64,000 bases of DNA from Aestuariimicrobium kwangyangense DSM 21549 (GTDB taxonomy: Bacteria > Actinomycetota > Actinomycetes > Propionibacteriales > Propionibacteriaceae). Below the pieces are notes generated by a model. It had not been told where the DNA came from and made no database searches. It saw only the letters and a program-made list of their open reading frames with translations. The position numbers and the translations under genes are program-made. Below, one piece after another: positions 54,741 through 63,757 of this stretch. The first letter of the stretch is position 1. Each line of letters begins with the position of its first letter. The DNA lies in assembly GCF_000421525.1 (NCBI RefSeq), contig NZ_ATXE01000001.1, forward strand, positions 1 through 64,000, in the 5' to 3' direction.

Positions 54741-56081
54741 GTGAGCCAGGACGATTTCGGTGAGGGTGGCATCGACCGCACACCACCCCAGGACCTGGCG
54801 GCCGAGCAGAGCGTGCTCGGGGCCATGCTGATGAGCAAGGACGCCATCGCCGAGGTCACCGAGATCCTGCAACCACGTGACTTCTACCGTCCGAACCATG
54901 AGGCGATCTTCGACGCGATCGTCGAGCTCTTCGCCCGCGGTGAGCCCGCCGACCCCATCACCGTCGCCGATCTGATGAACAAGAAGGGCACTCTGGGCCG
55001 AGCCGGCGGACACGTCTACCTCGTCGACCTGCTGCAGAGCGTGTCGGTCGCCGCCAACGCGGTCTACTACGCCGAGATCGTGCGGGACAAGGCAACCCTG
55101 CGGCGTCTGGTCGAGGCGTCGATCAAGATCGCCCAGATGAGTTACGCCGGTCAGGGCGACGTGAACGACATCGTGGACTCCGCCCAGCAGGAGGTCTACA
55201 ACGTCTCGACGGGCAAGGTCGCCGACGACTACCAACCGTTGTCGATGTTGATCGAGCCGACCATCGACGAGATGGAGGCCATCGAGTCCCGCGATGGCGT
55301 GATGAGCGGGGTGCCCACCGGGTTCCAGGAGATGGACGAGTTGACCAACGGCCTCCACCCCGGGCAGATGATCATCGTCGCGGCACGTCCGGCGGTGGGG
55401 AAGTCGACGTTCGCCCTCGACCTCGCCCGTGCCTGCTCGATCAAACATCGTCTGACCAGCGTCTTCTTCTCCTTGGAGATGGGACGCACCGAGATCGTGA
55501 TGCGGCTGCTCTCCGCCGAGGCGCAGGTGGCCCTGCACGCCATCCGTTCGGGCAAGCTGAACGACCAGGACTGGGACCGGGTGGTCGCCAAGACCCAGCA
55601 GATCTCGGAGGCGCCGCTGTTCATCGACGACTCCCCCAACCTGACGATGATGGAGATCCGCGCCAAGGCGCGCCGCCTCAAGCAGCGCCACGACCTCAAG
55701 CTGGTGATCATCGACTACATGCAGTTGATGAGCTCGGGCAAGAAGGTCGAGAGCCGCCAACTCGAGGTCTCGGAGTTCTCCCGCCAGATCAAGCTGTTGG
55801 CCAAGGAACTCGAGATCCCCGTGATCGCGCTCTCCCAGCTCAACCGAGGTCCCGAGCAGCGCACCGACAAGCGTCCACAGATGAGCGACCTGCGTGAATC
55901 GGGCTCCTTGGAGCAGGACGCCGACATGGTCATCCTGCTGCACCGCGAAGACATCTACGACAAGGAGTCACGCGTCGGTGAGGCCGACCTGATCGTGGCC
56001 AAGCACCGCAACGGGCCCACCGCAACGGTGCCGGTCGCCTTCCAGGGCCACTACTCACGCTTCGTCGACATGCAGCGCTGA
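54741..56081 (+). CDS. dnaB: Replicative DNA helicase DnaB
   Basis: Hexameric fork helicase of 446 aa. The N-terminal DnaB domain (about 12-115, PPQDLAAEQSVLGAML) and RecA-like ATPase show Walker A ARPAVGKST (K221), Walker B LVIIDYMQLM and SQLNRGPEQR with the arginine finger region. It has no intein. GTG at 54741 has AGGAGG 8 nt upstream; the upstream in-frame start overlaps the DnaA-box gap and is rejected. DnaA boxes before it suggest DnaA-linked expression. Confidence 0.95.
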   Translation: MSQDDFGEGGIDRTPPQDLAAEQSVLGAMLMSKDAIAEVTEILQPRDFYRPNHEAIFDAIVELFARGEPADPITVADLMNKKGTLGRAGGHVYLVDLLQSVSVAANAVYYAEIVRDKATLRRLVEASIKIAQMSYAGQGDVNDIVDSAQQEVYNVSTGKVADDYQPLSMLIEPTIDEMEAIESRDGVMSGVPTGFQEMDELTNGLHPGQMIIVAARPAVGKSTFALDLARACSIKHRLTSVFFSLEMGRTEIVMRLLSAEAQVALHAIRSGKLNDQDWDRVVAKTQQISEAPLFIDDSPNLTMMEIRAKARRLKQRHDLKLVIIDYMQLMSSGKKVESRQLEVSEFSRQIKLLAKELEIPVIALSQLNRGPEQRTDKRPQMSDLRESGSLEQDADMVILLHREDIYDKESRVGEADLIVAKHRNGPTATVPVAFQGHYSRFVDMQR

Positions 56082-56104
56082 CCGGCGTCGTAATGTGTGG
56101 ATCG

Positions 56105-56125
56105 TCGCCACCCCGAGGGTGGCGA
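56105..56125 (+). terminator. Hairpin between dnaB and the DUF302 gene
   Basis: TCGCCACCC (56105-56113) pairs perfectly with GGGTGGCGA (56117-56125) around CGA. TAATGT (56091-56096) lies just upstream, so the hairpin could instead sit in the 5' leader of the DUF302 gene, close before AGGAGGAAG. Confidence 0.55.
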
Positions 56126-56142
56126 GACCGCAGGAGGAAGAC

Positions 56143-56535
56143 ATGGGTTACGCACTCAGCACCACCGTCAACAAGCCGTTCGACCAGACCCTGGCCGCGA
56201 CACGCGAGGCCCTGGCCGCCCAAGGGTTCGGCGTCTTGACCGAGATCGACCTGGCGGCCACGCTGCGCAAGAAGCTCGAGGTGGAGATTCCTCCTCAGGT
56301 CATCCTGGGCGCCTGCAATCCCCCCAGCGCCTACGCCGCGCTGCAGGCCGAGGAGTCCATCGGGGTGCTGCTGCCGTGCAACGTGGTCGTCCGTTCGGTG
56401 GACGAGGCCTCCACCGTGGTGGAGGCGATCGATCCGCAGACCATGCACGAGCTCACGGGCAACCAGGCCATGGCACCCGTCGCCGAGCGGATCGGTGGCA
56501 TGCTGCAGGGCGCACTCGACAGCCTGACCAGCTGA
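56143..56535 (+). CDS. DUF302-family protein
   Basis: A 130-aa protein, MGYALSTTVNKPFDQTLAATREALAAQGFGVLTEIDLAATL, then GACNPPSAYAALQAEESIGVLLPCNVVV, the DUF302 signature. Members often occur near copper or thiol genes; one lies near such genes here. AGGAGGAAG precedes the ATG. Function is unknown. Confidence 0.9.
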   Translation: MGYALSTTVNKPFDQTLAATREALAAQGFGVLTEIDLAATLRKKLEVEIPPQVILGACNPPSAYAALQAEESIGVLLPCNVVVRSVDEASTVVEAIDPQTMHELTGNQAMAPVAERIGGMLQGALDSLTS

Positions 56536-56541
56536 CGCTGC

Positions 56542-57192
56542 TCACAGGCGACTCTTCGCCTCCTTGAGCAACTGGGCGGGAGCGATCCACATGGAGGGGT
56601 AGTCCCCCTGCCACCGCTGCACCCCGCTCGCATCGATCAGCACGAACCCGTGCCCCGGCAGCCCTTCGTGCATGCCGGTTCCCAAGGTGCCGTAGGCCTT
56701 GGAGACGCTGCCGCCCTCGTCCAGCAGGTAGGTCGAACGGACGCCGAACTGGTCAAGGTCTGGCTGGATCTGCTCCTTGGTGTTCATCACGATCGGCAGC
56801 ACCCTGATGCCGGCCTTCGCGAAGCCGGGGTCCTTCTCGATCTCTGCCATCTGCTGGGTGCAGGACCCGCAGCCGGCACCCTCGTTGAAGTAGAGGAGCA
56901 CGGGCTTGCCGCGGTAGTCGGACAGCGAGACGGTGGTTCCCGCCGTGGTGCGCAGGCTGAACGCGGGCGCCTGGCGCGACACTGACGAATCGGTGGCGCG
57001 TGAGTTCAACAGCCCGACGGTGACCAGCCCGGCGATCACCACGAGGACGACCACGGTCGCCACGCGGCTGACCAGGCGCCACCTGGCCCGGTGGGCGTCC
57101 TCCATGGCGCGCTGGTTGCGCAACGTCTCGCGGGCGGTGAGCGCGGCACTCTCGCGGTTGGCGCGCCGGGTTCGGCGAGAACTGGTGGTCAT
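56542..57192 (-). CDS. Membrane-anchored thioredoxin-fold peroxiredoxin-like protein
   Basis: A 216-aa protein with a basic N-terminus, one transmembrane helix (about 42-64) and an extracytoplasmic AhpC/TSA-redoxin domain: APAFSLRTTAGTTVSLSDYRGKPVLLYFNEGAGCGSC. The CGSC pair is probably the active site. It overlaps ccdA by 4 nt and is the last gene of the group. CcdA would keep it reduced. The likely role is thiol redox or copper-linked disulfide handling outside the membrane. Confidence 0.85.
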   Translation of the reverse strand: MTTSSRRTRRANRESAALTARETLRNQRAMEDAHRARWRLVSRVATVVVLVVIAGLVTVGLLNSRATDSSVSRQAPAFSLRTTAGTTVSLSDYRGKPVLLYFNEGAGCGSCTQQMAEIEKDPGFAKAGIRVLPIVMNTKEQIQPDLDQFGVRSTYLLDEGGSVSKAYGTLGTGMHEGLPGHGFVLIDASGVQRWQGDYPSMWIAPAQLLKEAKSRL

Positions 57193-58136
57193 GATCGGCT
57201 CCTCGGGGCAGATGGTTCGGTGGGATCGCTGCTCGGCACCTCGTGGCAGCTCACCGCGGGCGGTGGCGCGGTCCGCCGGTCACGCAGGGTGAACCAGACG
57301 AACAAGCCGGCCAGGGCGAGCAGTCCCAGACCGAGGACGGCCTCGGGCACCGGTTCGAGCCAGCCGAGCAGGCTGCGGGCCGCCCGGGTGACGCCGGCGC
57401 CCGCAGCCCGTTGGAACCAGGTGGCATTCCCGGTCATGGTCGTCGAACTGGCAAGGGAGATCACGGCGACGCCCATGGTCATGAAGGCGAGTGCGACGAT
57501 GACGTTCACCGTGGTGGTGCGCAGGGTTCGGCCCGCCACACGAAGCGCGATAGGACGCGACCGACCCCATCGGCGTTGGTCGAGCCGGGCGACGTCCCAC
57601 AGCAGCGCCATGGCCAGGAGTGGCAGCACCATGCCGAAGACGAAGGCGAGGCCCAACACCATCCCACCGGCAGGATTGCCCGCCAGCGCCGAGAGGGTCA
57701 TCACCCCGGCCAGCACGGGGGCGCAGCAGCTCGAGGCGATGCCCGAGAAGACGCCGAGGCTGAAGAAGGTCGCCGAGTCGCCGCTGGTGGTGTCCGGGGC
57801 CCGCAACAGGGAGGGCATCGACCACATGCGGCCAGACAGTGCCAGCAGGCCCAGGCCGATCATCAACAGCCCACCCGCCCAGTAGAGGGGCTCGTGATAA
57901 CGGGCGATGGCTCCCGCGAGGATGCTGACGCCGAGGGTGATCGGTACCAGCACCAACGCGAGCCCGGCCGCGAACACGAGGGTCAACGGCAGCAGCCGCC
58001 ACCGATTGTTCTTGACCGCCGCTGCCAGGTAGGAGGGGGCGAGGAAGACGATGCAGCAGGGAGCGAACAGTGCCACCGTGCCGGCCAGGAATGCCGCGAG
58101 GACGCTGCCGGTTCCGAGGAGTTCGGCGCCCATCAT
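57189..58136 (-). CDS. CcdA/DsbD-family thiol transporter
   Basis: A 315-aa polytopic membrane protein with a CcdA-like pattern: APCCIVFLAPSYLAA in the first half and SSCCAPVLAGVMTLSALAG in the second, supplying the paired cysteines. It passes electrons from cytoplasmic thioredoxin to outer thioredoxin-like proteins. ATG at 58136 overlaps the glutaredoxin-like stop. It lies between two thiol proteins in one operon. Confidence 0.85.
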   Translation of the reverse strand: MMGAELLGTGSVLAAFLAGTVALFAPCCIVFLAPSYLAAAVKNNRWRLLPLTLVFAAGLALVLVPITLGVSILAGAIARYHEPLYWAGGLLMIGLGLLALSGRMWSMPSLLRAPDTTSGDSATFFSLGVFSGIASSCCAPVLAGVMTLSALAGNPAGGMVLGLAFVFGMVLPLLAMALLWDVARLDQRRWGRSRPIALRVAGRTLRTTTVNVIVALAFMTMGVAVISLASSTTMTGNATWFQRAAGAGVTRAARSLLGWLEPVPEAVLGLGLLALAGLFVWFTLRDRRTAPPPAVSCHEVPSSDPTEPSAPRSRS

Positions 58137-58450
58137 CGACCCCGGCCTGCTGGAGCCAGGCGTTCGAGGGCCCGGTCGAGCTTGCGGCGGGGCAGTCGTC
58201 CGGCCGAGAACCACTCACCCTCGACCAGCACCAGCGGGAACATCGCCGGGCGGTGCCTCATCAGCAGTTCTCGTCCTCGTGCAGAGTCCGCGTCAACGAG
58301 TTCGACCCCTGCCTCCCCGCGAGCGGCGCGCTGGGCCAGTTCGGCCCGGGCGTCCTCGCAGAAGTGGCAGCCGGGAGCGATGAGCAGGGTCACCTGTGGT
58401 GGCACGGGAGCGGTCTCGGCTCCATGCCCGGGGTGCGCAGCGATGTTCAC
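58133..58450 (-). CDS. Glutaredoxin/thioredoxin-like protein
   Basis: A 105-aa protein with a thioredoxin-fold CxxC in LLIAPGCHFCEDARAEL and a VELVDADSARGRELLMRHRPAMFPLVLVEGEWF segment like glutaredoxin. GTG at 58450 is used; TTG at 58489 is an alternative. It is first in the glutaredoxin-ccdA-redoxin operon, downstream of a multicopper oxidase and a direct-repeat site. Confidence 0.78.
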   Translation of the reverse strand: MNIAAHPGHGAETAPVPPQVTLLIAPGCHFCEDARAELAQRAARGEAGVELVDADSARGRELLMRHRPAMFPLVLVEGEWFSAGRLPRRKLDRALERLAPAGRGR

Positions 58451-58483
58451 CCCACCAGCGTCCCGGCCTCGCCCGGTGGGCCC

Positions 58484-58501
58484 GGTCAAGCCAAGGTCAA
58501 G
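58484..58501. promoter_or_regulatory. Direct repeat GGTCAAG upstream of the glutaredoxin operon
   Basis: GGTCAAG occurs at 58484-58490 and 58495-58501, 11 bp apart, the spacing of OmpR-type response-regulator sites. The second copy overlaps the end of the oxidase gene. Confidence 0.6.
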
Positions 58502-60020
58502 ATTCGGTGTAGCGCAGCTCAGTCATCATGCCTGCCTCGGCGTGGTAGATGTTGTGGCAGTGCACGGCCCATCGTCCGACGTTGTCGGCGTCCAGATCGA
58601 TCGCCAGTCGCTGCATGGGTGCCAACAGCACGGTGTCCTTGCGCAACCCCGAGGGCAGGGCGAAGGTGTGGCCGTGCAGGTGCAGAGGGTGGGTCATCAT
58701 CGTCTGGTTGGTCACGTCGATCCTCAGCCGCTGACCCTGCTGGACGGTGAGCGGGTCGTTCTTGCCGAACGGCGCCCCGTTCATGCCCCACACGTACGGC
58801 TTCATCGATCCGTCGAGGCTCAGCTGCAGCGTCGCGTCGGGCACCCGGTCGGGCAGCTTGGCCGACTCAGCGGGCAGCAACTGTGACCCGATGAACACCT
58901 CACCCGACAGTTCCGCCGGGCGCACGTCAGCTGCGGGCGGCGATCCGGCGCCCGTGCGGACCACGGCCATGGCCTGACCTCCCGACGTCTTCCCGAAGGG
59001 GGCAGCCACCAGCGGGAAGACCCCGTCAGCGAGGGTGACCACGGCGTCGTAGCGCTCGCCCATGCCGATGTGGAACGCACCCACCTCACGTGGCACCACC
59101 GGGTGACCGTCGGTGTGGGTGAGAGTCATGCGATGACCGCCGAGTGCGACGGTGAAGATGGTGTCGGAGGCCGCGTTGATGATCCGCAGCCGCACCTTCT
59201 GGCCCGGCTTGGCCGTGAACCTCTCGGGAGCTGCAGGCACCCTGCCGTTCACCAGGAAGTGCGGATAGGTGACATCGCCGGCATCTCCCCAAGGGGCCAT
59301 GGCGGTGCCCCCACCCCCCATGTCGTGGCCACCCATGTCGTGCCCACCACCCATGCCGCCCATGTCGTGCGAGCCGCCGCCGTCGTCGACCAACTTCTTC
59401 AGCACGTCGTCGGGGGTCCGGCCGGTGCCGTCAACCCAGTCATCGAGGACCACGACCCATTCGTCGTCGTGACCACCGGGTTCGTTCGGGTCCTCGATGA
59501 CCAGCGGCGCGTACAGGGCGCGGTCGAGTTGGACCCCCACATGGGGATGGAAGAAATAGGTGCCCGGGTCAGGCGCGGTGAACTCGTAGACGAAGCGGTC
59601 GCCCTGCTTGACCGCGTCCTGGGTCAGTCCCGGAACACCGTCGGCGGCATTGCGCAGGCGCAACCCGTGCCAGTGGATGCTGGTGTCAGCGGGGAGCTTG
59701 TTCTCGAGGCTGATGCGCAGGAAGTCACCGGCCTTGGCGCGGATCAGCGCACCCGGGACCGTGTCGCCGTAGGCCCAGGTGGCAACGGTGGGCCCACCCA
59801 GGTCGAGCGTCGTCTCGCGGGCCACCAGGCTCTTCTGCACGAGTCCCTGTCCGGCCGAGGGCGAGGCAGAGGGCACCGGTCCGATCGGGTGGGTCGACCC
59901 GTGCGTGGCGTCGGTGGTGGAGCACCCGGTCAGGGTGGCCGCCAGACCGGCGCTCCCCACCAGTCCGGCTCCTCCCAGAAGGATGGCGCGGCGTGACAGA
60001 CGATGCACGGTGACTCCCAT
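58497..60020 (-). CDS. Multicopper oxidase, probable lipoprotein
   Basis: A 507-aa CueO-like laccase. The N-terminus SRRAILLGGAG...ATLTGC combines a twin-arginine-like signal and a lipobox Cys (about residue 29-34). Copper-site motifs are IHWHG, FFHPHVG, HPLHLHGHTF and HCHNIYHAEAGMM. A Met/His-rich stretch (HDMGGMGGGHDMGGHDMGG, about 235-255) may bind Cu(I). It oxidises Cu(I) outside the membrane. ATG at 60020 is used. It is divergent from the response regulator. Confidence 0.93.
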   Translation of the reverse strand: MGVTVHRLSRRAILLGGAGLVGSAGLAATLTGCSTTDATHGSTHPIGPVPSASPSAGQGLVQKSLVARETTLDLGGPTVATWAYGDTVPGALIRAKAGDFLRISLENKLPADTSIHWHGLRLRNAADGVPGLTQDAVKQGDRFVYEFTAPDPGTYFFHPHVGVQLDRALYAPLVIEDPNEPGGHDDEWVVVLDDWVDGTGRTPDDVLKKLVDDGGGSHDMGGMGGGHDMGGHDMGGGGTAMAPWGDAGDVTYPHFLVNGRVPAAPERFTAKPGQKVRLRIINAASDTIFTVALGGHRMTLTHTDGHPVVPREVGAFHIGMGERYDAVVTLADGVFPLVAAPFGKTSGGQAMAVVRTGAGSPPAADVRPAELSGEVFIGSQLLPAESAKLPDRVPDATLQLSLDGSMKPYVWGMNGAPFGKNDPLTVQQGQRLRIDVTNQTMMTHPLHLHGHTFALPSGLRKDTVLLAPMQRLAIDLDADNVGRWAVHCHNIYHAEAGMMTELRYTES

Positions 60021-60090
60021 TCCGGTCCCGGGTGGGGGACCCTCCCCATCCACCGTGCCATCCCTGGCACGCGGATCGGGTCTGGGGAAT

Positions 60091-60107
60091 GTTCAGGTTC
60101 GGTCAAG
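60091..60107. promoter_or_regulatory. Candidate response-regulator site in the oxidase/regulator gap
   Basis: GTTCAGG (60091-60097) and GGTCAAG (60101-60107) are imperfect direct repeats 10 bp apart and resemble the GGTCAAG pair at 58484-58501. Confidence 0.45.
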
Positions 60108-60170
60108 ATTGGCCGGACGACCTCGGCCCCCGATGCCGGTCCCCCGTGCGAGCGGGGGCAGACTGGCCTG

Positions 60171-60896
60171 GTGAATCCCCCTGCCCCAGCCACGGTTCCG
60201 GCCCCGCCCACGGTTCTGGTCGTCGACGACGAGAAGCCCCTGGCGGGGATGATCGCGGCGTACCTGTCCCGTGAGGGTTTCGGAACGCTGCTGGCCCACA
60301 CGGGCCCGGATGCGCTCACCCTGGCCGAGCAGCGGGCCCCGGACGTGGTCGTCCTCGACCTGGGGCTGCCCGGCATGGACGGCCTGGAGGTGTGCCGCCG
60401 GATCCGCACCTTTAGCGACTGCTACATCATCATGATCACAGCCCGGCAGGACGAGGTCGACACCCTGATCGGCCTTTCGGTGGGCGCGGACGACTACGTG
60501 ACCAAACCCTTCAGCGTGCGTGAGCTGGTCGCCCGCGTCCAGGCGGTCCTGCGTCGTCCACGCACGTCGGGTGGCTCGCACCCGCAGGAAGCGCCTGTCC
60601 GGGTGTTCGGCGACCTGCACGTCGACGTTGCCGGGCGGGAGGTGAGCCTGGCCGGGGTGCCGGTGGAACTCACCCCGACCGAGTTCGACATCCTCGCCAC
60701 CCTCACCTCGAGGCCACGGCTGGCCTTCAGCCGCAGGCAGATCCTTGACCTGGTGTGGGGTGACACCTGGGTGGGTGACGACCATGTGGTCGACGTGCAC
60801 GTGGCCCACCTGCGGCAGAAGCTCGGGGACGACTCCGCGGACGCCCGCTACGTGCGCACCGTTCGTGGTGTGGGTTACCGGATGGGTCCGGCATGA
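60171..60896 (+). CDS. OmpR/PhoB-family response regulator
   Basis: A 241-aa regulator with an N-terminal receiver (acidic D19/D20, phosphoacceptor D63 in VVLDLGLPGMDG, K112 in TKPF) and a C-terminal winged helix (about 148-240, VELTPTEFDILATLTSRP...VDVHVAHLRQKLG, RTVRGVGYRMG). The GTG at 60171 lies 6 nt after CAGACT, so a leaderless mRNA is possible. It overlaps the kinase gene by 4 nt and is divergent from the multicopper oxidase. A copper or envelope signal is plausible from context. Confidence 0.92.
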   Translation: MNPPAPATVPAPPTVLVVDDEKPLAGMIAAYLSREGFGTLLAHTGPDALTLAEQRAPDVVVLDLGLPGMDGLEVCRRIRTFSDCYIIMITARQDEVDTLIGLSVGADDYVTKPFSVRELVARVQAVLRRPRTSGGSHPQEAPVRVFGDLHVDVAGREVSLAGVPVELTPTEFDILATLTSRPRLAFSRRQILDLVWGDTWVGDDHVVDVHVAHLRQKLGDDSADARYVRTVRGVGYRMGPA

Positions 60897-62059
60897 GTGC
60901 TCGGCGCCCCGCCAAACAGAGGTACCCTGCCAAACAGAGGTACCCTGCCAACCAGAAGTACCCCGCCAACCAGAGTCTTGCCGGACGACTCATGGTCGGT
61001 CAGACCATCGTGCTGCTGGCGAGCGTGCTGACGGCCGGGCTGGTGGCCTCACTCGTCGGGCCCCCGATCTTCCATGATCACCTGGTCGAGGCCGGTCACA
61101 CCGCCCGATCACCCGAACTGACCCACATCGAGGCCGCCTACCGGGAGGCGAGCGCCATTGCGTTGGGCGTCGCGCTGCTGCTCTCGCTGCTGTGTGCCCT
61201 GGTGGTGTCATGGTTGGTCAGCCGTCGACTGCGTCGCTCCCTGCACGACCTCACCGAGACGGCTCGAGAGGTGTCCCAAGGGCGATACGGACGGCGCGCT
61301 CCCGTGACCGGCGGCGGTTCGGAGCTGGACTCGTTCGCCGTAGCGTTCAACTCCATGGCCAGCCGGCTGCAGGACGTCGAGGCGACCCGGAGGCGTCTGC
61401 TGTCTGATCTCGCCCATGAGCTGCGCACCCCGATCGCCACGCTCAGCGCTTACCACGAGGGGCTGGCGGACGGCGTGATCGAGCTGGACGCCGACGCGCG
61501 GGCCGTGTTGGTCTCCCAGACGGCACGACTCTCGCGCCTGGCCGAGGACATCGACGACGTCTCCCGGGCCGAGGAGGGACGGCTCCGACTGGAGCTGTCA
61601 CGCCAGCCCTTGGAGGACCTGATCACCGCCGCCCTCGACGGGGCCCGACCGGCCTTCGCCGAGAAGGGGGTCGACCTGGTGCGCTCCCCGGGTGGGGGTG
61701 CGGTGGTCGTCTGCGTCGACCCCTCCCGGATCGGCCAGGTGCTCGGCAATCTGCTCACGAACGCCTTGCGCCACACCCCGGCCGGGGGACGGGTCATGCT
61801 CGGGGCATCGCGCTCGGGCGAGAACGAGGTCGCCATCCGCGTCAGTGACACGGGCGAGGGCATCACCGAGGAGCAGCTGTCCCACGTCTTCGAACGGTTC
61901 TTCCGCGGCGATTCCGCTCGCGACCGCGACCGCTCGGGGTCGGGAATCGGGCTGACGATCAGCCGAGCCATCGTCCTCGCGCATGGCGGGACGATCACCG
62001 CCAGCAGCGACGGACCCGGGCACGGCGCGAGCTTCGAGATCTTGCTGCCCCGCGCCTGA
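60893..62059 (+). CDS. Two-component sensor histidine kinase
   Basis: A 388-aa partner of the preceding regulator. A short basic N-terminus carries a YPAxQxYP-type repeat; two transmembrane helices (about 35-58 and 83-107) flank a small extracytoplasmic loop with HDHLVEAGH. HAMP, HisKA (H175 in DLAHELRTP) and HATPase (NLLTNALRHTP, DTGEGI, GSGIGLTI) domains follow. The His-rich loop could bind metal, but this is a guess. ATG overlaps the regulator stop. Confidence 0.92.
   Translation: MSARRPAKQRYPAKQRYPANQKYPANQSLAGRLMVGQTIVLLASVLTAGLVASLVGPPIFHDHLVEAGHTARSPELTHIEAAYREASAIALGVALLLSLLCALVVSWLVSRRLRRSLHDLTETAREVSQGRYGRRAPVTGGGSELDSFAVAFNSMASRLQDVEATRRRLLSDLAHELRTPIATLSAYHEGLADGVIELDADARAVLVSQTARLSRLAEDIDDVSRAEEGRLRLELSRQPLEDLITAALDGARPAFAEKGVDLVRSPGGGAVVVCVDPSRIGQVLGNLLTNALRHTPAGGRVMLGASRSGENEVAIRVSDTGEGITEEQLSHVFERFFRGDSARDRDRSGSGIGLTISRAIVLAHGGTITASSDGPGHGASFEILLPRA
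60911..60976 (+). repeat. 18-bp tandem repeat near the kinase start
   Basis: GCCAAACAGAGGTACCCT is present as two perfect copies (60911-60946), one diverged copy (60947-60964) and a 12-bp partial. It encodes AKQRYP/ANQKYP in the cytoplasmic N-terminus. Confidence 0.9.
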
Positions 62060-62156
62060 GGGAACATCCATGGGCGATGATGTCGAGAATCGTGAGGCAG
62101 CCTCGTCCCACCAGTGACGCCGCCCACCGGGGCCGCGCGAGACAAGGGAGATGACC

Positions 62157-62564
62157 ATGGCCAAGTACCTGTTGCTCAAGCACTACCGCGGCGCCCCCAA
62201 GGGGGTGAACGACCACCCGATGCACGAGTGGACCCCCGAAGAGGTGACCAACCACATCCAGTACATGCACGACTGGTCGGCCAGGCTGGAGCAGACCGGG
62301 GAGTTCGTCGACGGCCAGGCGCTGTCGCCGGACGGCACCTTCGTCCGCTCCGACGGCGAGGGACGACCCCCCATCACCGACGGGCCGTTCGCCGAGACCA
62401 AGGACCTCATCGCCGGCTGGATGGTGATCGACGTGGATTCGTGGGAGCGGGCCCTCGAGGTCGCGGGGGAACTGTCCGCGGCCCCGGGATACGGCGGCAA
62501 GCCGATCCACGAATGGCTCGAGATCCGTCCCTTCCTGACCGAGCCCCCCACCGTCACCGAATGA
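62157..62564 (+). CDS. YCII-family (DGPF) protein
   Basis: A 135-aa YCII-related protein: KYLLLKHYRGAP, ITDGPFAETKDLIAGWMVIDVDSWERALEVAGELS and IHEWLEIRPF. It contains DGPF, the hallmark of partners of ECF42 sigma factors. ATG at 62157 is preferred to 62151 because AAGGGAG has proper spacing. The sigma factor gene follows after about 20-35 bp, so they form one unit. Confidence 0.9.
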   Translation: MAKYLLLKHYRGAPKGVNDHPMHEWTPEEVTNHIQYMHDWSARLEQTGEFVDGQALSPDGTFVRSDGEGRPPITDGPFAETKDLIAGWMVIDVDSWERALEVAGELSAAPGYGGKPIHEWLEIRPFLTEPPTVTE

Positions 62565-62598
62565 CACTTCCCACCAGCACCCCTTGACCGGAACCGGC

Positions 62599-63756
62599 GT
62601 GACCAGCGTGGACGAAACCCTGCTGCGAGCCCTGGTGCCCACGGTGATCGGTGTCCTCGTCCGCCGCGGCGCCCCGTTCGCGGCGGCCGAGGACGCCGTG
62701 CAGGAGGCCTTGGTCAAGGCATTGACCAGCTGGCCGGACGACCCACCGGCGCATCCGCGTGCCTGGCTGGTGACGGTGGCATGGCGTTCCTTCATCGACG
62801 CCAGCCGTTCCGAGGGGGCCCGCCGAGACCGGGAGCTGCGGCTCGAACTCGAGCCGGAGCCGGGAGCGGTGAGCGATGCGGACGACACCCTGCAGCTGTA
62901 CTTCCTGTGCGCCCACCCGAAGCTGACCTCGTCCTCGGCAGTCGCTCTGACCCTGAGGGCCGTCGGTGGGTTGACCACACGGCAGATCGCCCGGGCCTAC
63001 CTGGTGCCCGAGGCGACCATGGCGCAGCGGATCAGCCGGGCCAAGCGGACCATCGCCGACACCCGCCTCACCGAGCCCGGTGACCCGGCGACGGTGTTGC
63101 GGGTGCTCTACCTCGTCTTCAACGAGGGCTACTCGGGCGACCTCGACCTCGCGGCCGAGGCGATCAGGCTCACCCGGCAGTTGGCCTCGGTCAGTGCGGA
63201 CGAGGAGGTGGCGGGCCTGCTGGCACTGATGCTGCTGCACCATGCCCGTCGCCCGGCCCGAAGGCTGCCGGACGGAACCCTGGTGCCGTTGGCGGAGCAG
63301 GACCGGTCACTGTGGGACACGGGCCTGATCGCCGAGGGGGTCGACCTGCTGCAGGGGGCGCTGGCTCGTGACCGGCTCGGGGAGTTCCAGGCGCAGGCGG
63401 CCATCGCCGCGTTGCACGCCGATGCGAGCCGGGTCGAGGAGACCGACTGGGTGCAGATCGTGGAGTGGTACGACGAACTCGTGCGGCTCACCGACAGCCC
63501 CATCGCCCGACTGAACCGGGCCGTGGCCGTGGGGGAGGCCGACGGTCCCCGCGCCGGGCTGGCGCAGTTGGACGAACTCGACCCGGCCCTCCCCCGCCAC
63601 ACGGCAGCCCTCGCGCACCTGCACGAGCGCGCGGGTGACCGGCGGGTGGCGGCTGCGCTGTATGCCCAAGCTGCCGGGCTGGCTTCGAACACGGCCGAGC
63701 GGGACCACCTGATGCGACAGGCAGCCAGGCTCGGACAATCCGCCGGGCTCGCCTGA
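62599..63756 (+). CDS. ECF42-type RNA polymerase sigma factor with TPR-like C-domain
   Basis: A 385-aa protein. Sigma-2 (about 10-80, AAEDAVQEALVKAL) and sigma-4 (about 110-165, LTTRQIARAYLVPEATMAQRISRAKRTI) domains precede a roughly 200-aa helical C-domain with repeats such as LLQGALARDRLGEFQAQAAIAALHADA. That layout and the DGPF neighbour fit the ECF42 family. No classical anti-sigma factor is present. The start is GTG at 62599 or TTG at 62584. In relatives ECF42 directs transcription of its DGPF neighbours. Confidence 0.9.
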   Translation: MTSVDETLLRALVPTVIGVLVRRGAPFAAAEDAVQEALVKALTSWPDDPPAHPRAWLVTVAWRSFIDASRSEGARRDRELRLELEPEPGAVSDADDTLQLYFLCAHPKLTSSSAVALTLRAVGGLTTRQIARAYLVPEATMAQRISRAKRTIADTRLTEPGDPATVLRVLYLVFNEGYSGDLDLAAEAIRLTRQLASVSADEEVAGLLALMLLHHARRPARRLPDGTLVPLAEQDRSLWDTGLIAEGVDLLQGALARDRLGEFQAQAAIAALHADASRVEETDWVQIVEWYDELVRLTDSPIARLNRAVAVGEADGPRAGLAQLDELDPALPRHTAALAHLHERAGDRRVAAALYAQAAGLASNTAERDHLMRQAARLGQSAGLA

Positions 63757-63757
63757 G

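Noticed and set aside
54448-54744. A 98-aa plus-strand frame in the dnaB upstream gap
   Set aside because: It runs through the DnaA boxes, has Cys/Pro/Thr-rich composition, no family signature and no ribosome site.
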